Shown here: positions 58,989 to 64,000 of the stretch, piece by piece
Numbering within the stretch: position 1 is the stretch's first letter
How the letters are laid out: each line of letters begins with the position of its first letter
NCBI GenBank assembly: GCA_037367355.1
Contig: CM074695.1
Coordinates: forward strand, 3,162,001-3,226,000
From: Neoscytalidium dimidiatum
Lineage: Eukaryota; Ascomycota; Dothideomycetes; Botryosphaeriales; Botryosphaeriaceae
Direction of reading: 5' to 3'
DNA length: 64,000 nt
Notes under the pieces: model-generated
Told to the model about the DNA's origin: nothing
Database searches by the model: none
The model's input: only the letters and a program-made list of their open reading frames with translations
Program-made: the position numbers and the translations under genes

Positions 58989-59046
58989 GTAAGTTTCTCA
59001 GTTCGAGCCATAGGGGTTGTAAAATTCTTACTAACAACGCGTTAAG
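58989..59046 (+). other. 58-nt spliceosomal-type intron in the tRNA T-loop
   Basis: Starts GTAAGT, contains a perfect TACTAAC branch-site match (59029-59035) eleven bases before its terminal AAG, and ends in AG. Excision joins TTCA to ATT, making the 7-nt T-loop TTCAATT, and restores all T-stem and acceptor pairs. It also contains GTTCGAGCC (59001-59009), a full match to the Pol III B-box consensus GWTCRANNC, while the tRNA's own B box is split by the insertion. Length and signals equal those of mRNA introns elsewhere in this window. Confidence 0.8.
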
Positions 59047-59070
59047 ATTCCCACAATGTCCAGCTTAATA

Positions 59071-59077
59071 TTTTTTT
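59071..59077 (+). terminator. RNA polymerase III T-run terminator of the tRNA gene
   Basis: Seven consecutive T residues begin eight bases after the discriminator base, the expected place for Pol III termination. This shows that the 3' half beyond the T-loop insertion is still laid out as part of a Pol III unit. Confidence 0.75.
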
Positions 59078-59641
59078 ACTTTCTCATCTTTGATTACTAC
59101 TCATGCATGCAAACGATTCATTTTGCTTATGACCATCCTCTACAATACGTCTAAATACTAAGGTAAGGCTTGTCTAAAGAACAATGTACTCCAATGGAAG
59201 TCTCTATTATGTTGTAGCATGTTGGATTCCAATTGCAAACATATAATCAAATAGAACTGGTCGACTTTTGGTAATTATGATCAGCCTCCCCACCAAATTG
59301 CAGATACATCCACAATCCCAGATGAACATCATACTATGCCATGACCCCCGATGCCAATACATCATTCCGGTCAATACACTGCGAGGTCAGACAGATAATA
59401 CTTTTGCGTCTTTCTCTATTTTGATTTAATATCCAACGCTTCCTAGCAGAGCGGCATTCACACAGCTCCGTGACAAGAGTTTGTCAAGAGCTCATCTTGA
59501 TTCGTCATGATAGTAAACCGCGACGGTACCAATGTAGTCCGATCTAGAATTACAATATATTCTCTAGAACCATTAGGCTAGTGATAGTCGAAACGCATAA
59601 AGTCGAGAGAGATGAATGGTTTCCATACAAGGCTGGCATGA
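59078..59641. other. AT-rich spacer downstream of the tRNA
   Basis: AT-rich noncoding sequence with no open frame of note. No repeat or transposon similarity was recognised. Confidence 0.5.
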
Positions 59642-60116
59642 TCATTCGGTTGGAATGAACGGCTGGCGGCGTCGCAGTCTCGCGATCTCCTCCCAGTCGG
59701 ACATCTCAACCATTGACGCTTCGAATGGTGACAGGTAAGATATGAGACAGCCGCACGCCTCCAGGTCGGGACCTACTTTCATATTTTAGTATGGGGGAAT
59801 TAGACCTTTCATATATCAAATAGAAGGGGCAAGGAATCACCTTCGCGATTCTTCTTCCAAGCATCCTTCAGGAGCCTTATAATGTGTTCCAAACAAGATC
59901 TCACAAACGAATAGTGACGGCACAAATATCCGATGAGTGGAGCCACTACCATCACTACCAGGGATAGTAGTGCCAGTTTGGCCTCGGTGGACCATCCATC
60001 GTCTGAGTGAGGTGTAACCAGCGTGATGAGACCAGTACCTAAATGAGGTCAGCCGACCGACTATGGCCGGAAATTCAAGCGTGAAGAATGCGGAAAGCAA
60101 GTAAAATTATTTTACC
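59642..60116 (-). CDS. Unknown single-pass membrane protein, paralogue B (5' part unresolved)
   Basis: The last two exons are clear: 60038-59841 and 59775-59642, in frame, preceded by an exon ending at 60116 whose start I cannot fix. Exon 60038-59841 encodes SDDGWSTEAKLALLSLVVMVVAPLIGYL in two parts: a conserved GWSTEA head and a membrane helix, then a basic segment. The last exon encodes an acidic/basic tail with EASMVEMSDWEEIARLRRR. Both exons, their order and the phase-1 intron between them match the neighbouring gene at 60833-61430, so these are tandem duplicates. An open frame at 60112-60432 may hold further coding sequence. I do not recognise the family. Confidence 0.55.
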
Positions 60117-60832
60117 ATTGAGATGACTCTCTGAGGGTCCGTTCATTTGTGGAATATTCCTTGGCTGCACAATTGGTGTCTGAGCTTTGAGAGAAGTGCG
60201 GGGAGGTTTGAGTGGGCCATGACGCCGGCGAGATCAGCTCGTGCATTTGCATTAATATAAATGCATCCCGCATATCCAATTTCCAGGAAATCGCGAATTC
60301 AGCGGGGCAAATCCACAGCAAGTCTCGTAAGGCTTTCAAGTCAAAAGCGCCAACCTGTATCAGCTGTGGTGTGCGGAGGATCGCTGTCAATAAGGCGCAG
60401 CAGACGTTCATGCGTCCATTGTGTCCAATCATTGTTTGTGAATGCCTCAGCTTGTTCTCGCTTTAGCCCAATTTGGGATGAATGACGACGTTCAACCCCT
60501 TCAAAACGCGGTGTATCCAGCCTTGCTTCTTTGCCACTCAATTGGCCGAGAAACGAGCTGCCGTAATTTTTCCCTGCCGTGCTACTGAATTAGTGAGTCC
60601 CATATATCTGGAAAACGACACCGGTTGTCAAGACTTTCAGGTTACCGAGAGGAAACGTCCAGGACGAGGAACAAATATTTTGCTATTCCTACTTCGGCAA
60701 ATGCAGCAAGCGGCTGATGCCTTGCCGCTGCTGTTTCTCCGAAACCATGGACTGAGTGTCTGTTACCATTATATTCCGTACCTGTGGACCTGCAAGGAGA
60801 AATCCCAATCCCTCCACGGCTAACTACTGGGT

Positions 60833-61430
60833 TCATCTGTCGTCTGCGATTGATTGACCAGACCTCAGTTGATAGAGCTCTGGCCATTCAAAGGCCTCCA
60901 CCCGCGACATGACGTAAGGAGAATCGTACGAGAAGGGAGGCGGGAGCCAAAGCGGAAGGCCTTCATGATAGCAGGATCCTGATGAGAATAAAACATGTCA
61001 ATGAACTTAAACACTAAATTGAAGATGCGACATCTGTGATTCATGACATTTTAGAAGGGAATGTAACGAACCTCGTAAATAGAATATATCTTTTTCGAAC
61101 TTGAATGTTCGTTTGAGAGCTCCACCCAGATGACCCTTATTTCTCAGATATGCAAGAGTAGGGATAACAATCATCATCAATAGAGCCACCAGACCAACAA
61201 TTGCCTCAATGGACCATCCTGAATCACTTTCGATTGTAGGCTTTGCCGTATGCTGCGTAACTATTAATGGTCAGACACAACTTGCCGTTAATATCAATTA
61301 AAATATGCTTACTATTGCGCTCCATTGATCCAGCACAAGGAATTGAGATCTGATGGCGGATCTGGAGTTTTCATTCCTTCCAATAGGGCCACCCCAGCTC
61401 AATTTACGTAAGTCAGTTTTCACCCTGTAC
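60833..61430 (-). CDS. Unknown single-pass membrane protein, paralogue A (5' part unresolved)
   Basis: Three exons can be joined in one frame: 61430-61314 (39 codons, YRVKTDLRKLSW then SRSAIRSQFLVLDQW), 61252-61072 and 60978-60833. The middle exon has SDSGWSIEA directly followed by a membrane helix (IVGLVALLMMIVIPTLAYL) and a basic cytosolic segment. The last exon ends VMSRVEAFEWPELYQL and a short tail. The 47 codons of the last exon read without interruption to the stop. Upstream exons are uncertain; a reverse-strand frame starting at 62040 with a GTACGT donor near 61950 is a possible first exon. No family was recognised; the head-helix-tail plan is shared with paralogue B. Confidence 0.55.
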
Positions 61431-62774
61431 TGAAATTCAGCTCTTGGGCAAAGAATTGTTAATAAAAAGTGGCGGTAAAACCAAAGATAAAGATCATGCC
61501 GGGGTTACCTCCAACAAAAGGGTTGGTTGGCAATGCGCGTAGCAAAAAAAAAAAAAAAAAATTGCGTATTAAAGCAGAAAACAATGAGGAAAGCCGTGCA
61601 CTTGAATCTTTGCAGCTGTGCAAGAAGAACTGGACGCTGTCCTGAAGTTCTCGTGAATTTCGGGTTGATGCTAAGCTACTACTTATACACGGAGGGAGAC
61701 CGACGGCTCGCTCAGCTACCACGAATCGGAGAGACAATCGGAGATGTCGCTTTCTCCACCTGCTATTGGAAAAAAAAAAATATCGACTAAGTAAGCAGAT
61801 TGCGGGGCGGACTTAGCGGAAGTCTGGTGAGCGCTGCTTACGGTCTCCCTACCAGCTGGGCAGCGCTTGCGCGCTGGCTGGGGCCGAGGCGGTGCCGAGT
61901 GTGCAGCGTCTGAGTTTGTAGAACACATCGCTGTTGCGCTTTGTACGTACGTCGCGGACTTGAGGCTCCAAGTCGGCGCCTCTGAACGGTGATTTAGGGC
62001 TGCGGGGAGTTGAGCCTCCGGTGCAACTGCAACATTCCATTCCTGTGCTTCGTTATGTAGAGGCTGACGTGGATAAGAATTTTGTACTAAGGAAATTTAA
62101 CAGCCCAACAACCAGACATTTACAAGCAATTTGCTTTCCTTCTGAATCGCAACTTTCCTAGACGCTGCATGTCTGACAAGCGTAGGATTTTCAAAGATAG
62201 AAAACACTGAGACGAGAAAATGGTGCTGTAGAGCAGGTACATTTTACGAGGGTGTTCAGCCAATCTGATCACGGATCGGCTCTTGAATTATTAACCCCGA
62301 AGGCTTGACTATACGTAAATCGGCAGAGTATCTCGCATGTAATTCAACATCGAGCCACATGCGGTCCTACATCGATAGAACCGATGCTTCCCGAATGGCC
62401 CCTCGTTAGAGATCTCGGGCTTTACGGTTCTAAAGGCTGACATCCGGACACTAGGCAACAAGGCTGACACTTAGCCGCAAAAGAATCTGAGCATGCGTAC
62501 TTGGAATGCACTTTTTTACCCCATCAGAATGGTCATATGCATCCATTTATGCCGTCTATCACGTTAACAAGAAAATGGTATGAAGGAAAACAATCTCCAA
62601 AGAGCCCAAAACCTACGCTTCTACAACCCACGCGCCGCTGCCATGCTCCACATGCCCCAAGAAGTCTAGACGCTGTTTCAGTCAGACTCTAAACCTTTTT
62701 TTCTTTCAAATGCTTCTCTTAACTCATCATCGTCATCAATAAACCAAAAGAAACCTCACTTTAACCTCTAGTAT
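61431..62774. other. Upstream region of paralogue A and 3' flank of the PGM gene
   Basis: Mixed AT-rich noncoding sequence with A/T tracts at about 61544-61560 and 61769-61778. Reverse-strand frames at 61459-61737 and 61849-62040 may contain 5' exons of paralogue A, but no join could be established. From 62100 to 62774 nothing was recognised apart from the probable 3' UTR of the phosphoglycerate mutase gene. Confidence 0.45.
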
Positions 62775-64000
62775 CTACGACTTGACAAGGAGACTGTGGC
62801 CAGTCATCTCCTCGGGTTGAGGCAGACCCATGACGGCCAGGATGGTGGGAGCGACATCGCCGAGGACACCGTCGCTCTTCTTGAGGCTGAAGTTCTTGGG
62901 CGCATTGGCCATGACGAAGGGGACCTTGTTGGTGGTGTGCGAGGTCTTGGGCTTGCCCTCCTCATTGAGCATCTCCTCGGCGTTACTAGAGCGTGGTTAG
63001 TAAAAATCCAGGCGAATGGTTGTAGAGATTATGGCTGACTCACCCGTGATCGGCAGTGATGAAGAGAGTGTAACCGCTCTTGACGCACTGCTCGTAGATC
63101 TTGCCAATAGCCTTGTCGGTCTCGGCGACACCCTTGATGGCGGCCTCGTAGACACCGGTGTGGCCAACCATGTCAGGCGGGGCAAAGTTGTTCATGATGA
63201 ACTCATACTTGCCCTCCTGGATGCGCTCGCAGACCTTCTCGGCAACAGCCATGGCGCTCATCTCGGGCTGAAGGTCATAGGTAGCAACCTTGGGCGAGGG
63301 AATCATGTCGCGGTGCTCGTTCTCGAACTGCTTCTCAACACCGCCGTTGAAGAAGAAGGTGACGTGTGCGTACTTCTCAGTCTCAGCAATATGGCTTTGG
63401 ACAACGCCCTGCTTGCCCAACCACTCTGCCAAAACGTTGCCCATCTTCTGAGGGGGGAAGGCAACAGGGAAGGTGTACTTGGGGTTGTACTGGGTCATGT
63501 TGGTGAGCGAGATGTTCTTGGGGTAAGGGAAGTCAGGCCTGGGGGAACGGTCGAAGTCGCCAAGCAGCTGAGTGATCTCGCGAACACGGTCGGAGCGGTA
63601 GTTGAAGAAGAAGACAGTGTCATCGTCTATTTGCGCGTCAGTCTTAGGCTGTGCTGCACCCATTTTTCCTGAATGACTCACCCTTGATTCTCCTCTCGTC
63701 ACCACCGACAATGATGGGTTTCAGGAACTCATCAGTCTCGCCTTGCTCGTATCTGGCCTTGACGGTGGCCAGCGGGTCGTCGCTCTTCTCGCCCTCGCCC
63801 AGAACAATGCCCTTCAGGGCAATCTCGATTCTGTCCCACCTCTTATCGCGGTCCATAGCGTAGTAACGACCGACGACGGTGGCGATCTCGCCCAGACCGA
63901 TTTCCTTTGTCTGCTTGATCAGGTTCTCGAGGTGGCCAGCGCCCGACTTGGGGTCGGTGTCACGGCCGTCGCCGAAGAAGTGGATGAAGACCTTGGGAAC
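62775..64000 (-). CDS. gpmI: 2,3-bisphosphoglycerate-independent phosphoglycerate mutase (3' part, runs off window)
   Basis: A cytosolic glycolytic enzyme interconverting 3- and 2-phosphoglycerate with two Mn2+ ions and a phosphoserine intermediate. Visible exons in transcription order: beyond 64000 to 63682, 63626-63044, 62985-62775; the N-terminus with the catalytic Ser lies outside. Landmarks: KVFIHFFGDGRDTDPKSG, GRYYAMDRDKRWDRIE, FFFNYRSDRVREIT, YAHVTFFFNGGVE, NNFAPPDMVGHTG, and ITADHGNAEEM formed across the last intron, followed by HTTNKVPF. The Asp/His residues of ADHG and the His of SHTTN are metal ligands. Both introns have GTGAGT donors and restore the frame exactly. Confidence 0.95.

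Larger units (their letters stand above)
58917..59062 (+). tRNA. tRNA-Ala (anticodon CGC) with two introns
   Basis: After removal of two insertions the sequence folds into a complete 72-nt cloverleaf ending in discriminator A. Acceptor stem GGGCATT (58917-58923) pairs fully with AATGTCC (59055-59061). The anticodon stem TTCGC/GTGAA has one G-U pair. The loop is TTCGCA plus T, with anticodon CGC at 58949-58951. The T-stem GTGGG (58980-58984) pairs fully with CCCAC (59050-59054). G3-U70 is present (G58919 with U59059), the hallmark alanine identity element, in line with the anticodon. Intron 1 (58953-58968, 16 nt) is at the standard position after nucleotide 37. Intron 2 (58989-59046) sits inside the T-loop, between TTCA and ATT. 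The A box (58924-58934) fits TRGYNNARNNG. Whether mature tRNA is made is not provable from sequence. Confidence 0.85.

Noticed and set aside
58917..59010. Reading the tRNA as ending near the B-box match inside the insertion
   Set aside because: No T-stem or acceptor pairing forms there; perfect pairing is obtained only with the distal segment at 59047-59062.
58917..59062. Assigning the tRNA as proline because the body resembles yeast tRNA-Pro
   Set aside because: The anticodon CGC, the G3-U70 pair and discriminator A all indicate alanine.

Overview
The window is nuclear DNA of a filamentous ascomycete (Pezizomycotina). The evidence is dense genes with short (about 50-65 nt) GT-AG introns, TACTAAC-like branch sites, fungal-type orthologues (Fmp25, Rna14, FIG1, HSP9/12, PP28) and an RNAi Argonaute. 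The secreted pectin lyase and tannase/feruloyl-esterase-like enzyme suggest a plant-associated fungus. Dothideomycetes is my best guess, but it rests on general resemblance only. All exon boundaries were read by eye and checked by reading-frame arithmetic.

Left part (1-23 kb): TAF5 (TFIID/SAGA WD40 subunit), a PTR2 oligopeptide transporter, mitochondrial IF-2, UNC50/Gmh1 (reverse strand, with a 4-nt microexon) sharing a divergent promoter with RNA14 (mRNA 3'-end processing), then a gene-poor stretch and an Argonaute with intact slicer residues.

Middle (23-40 kb): a 4.8-kb gene-poor stretch, a large Sec7-PH ARF-GEF (reverse), a GC-rich gap with a heptamer minisatellite, a PP28-domain protein, and a divergent pair made of a type II haloacid-dehalogenase-like enzyme and an HNH-like protein.

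Right part (41-64 kb): an extracellular block (pectin lyase, tannase/feruloyl esterase family, and a secreted betagamma-crystallin-like protein with a Kex2 site). It is followed by a NIF3-like small protein, HSP9/12, a FIG1-family protein, COG3 divergent from Fmp25, a tRNA-Ala gene, two tandem paralogous genes of unknown function, and the 3' part of cofactor-independent phosphoglycerate mutase running off the window end.

The most unusual object is the tRNA-Ala(CGC) at 58917-59062. Besides an anticodon-loop intron at the normal position, its T-loop is interrupted by a 58-nt insertion with the hallmarks of a spliceosomal intron (GTAAGT, TACTAAC, terminal AG). Removing it restores a perfect 5-bp T-stem and a perfect 7-bp acceptor stem. 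The insertion splits the native B box but carries its own consensus B-box match, and a T7 Pol III terminator follows.
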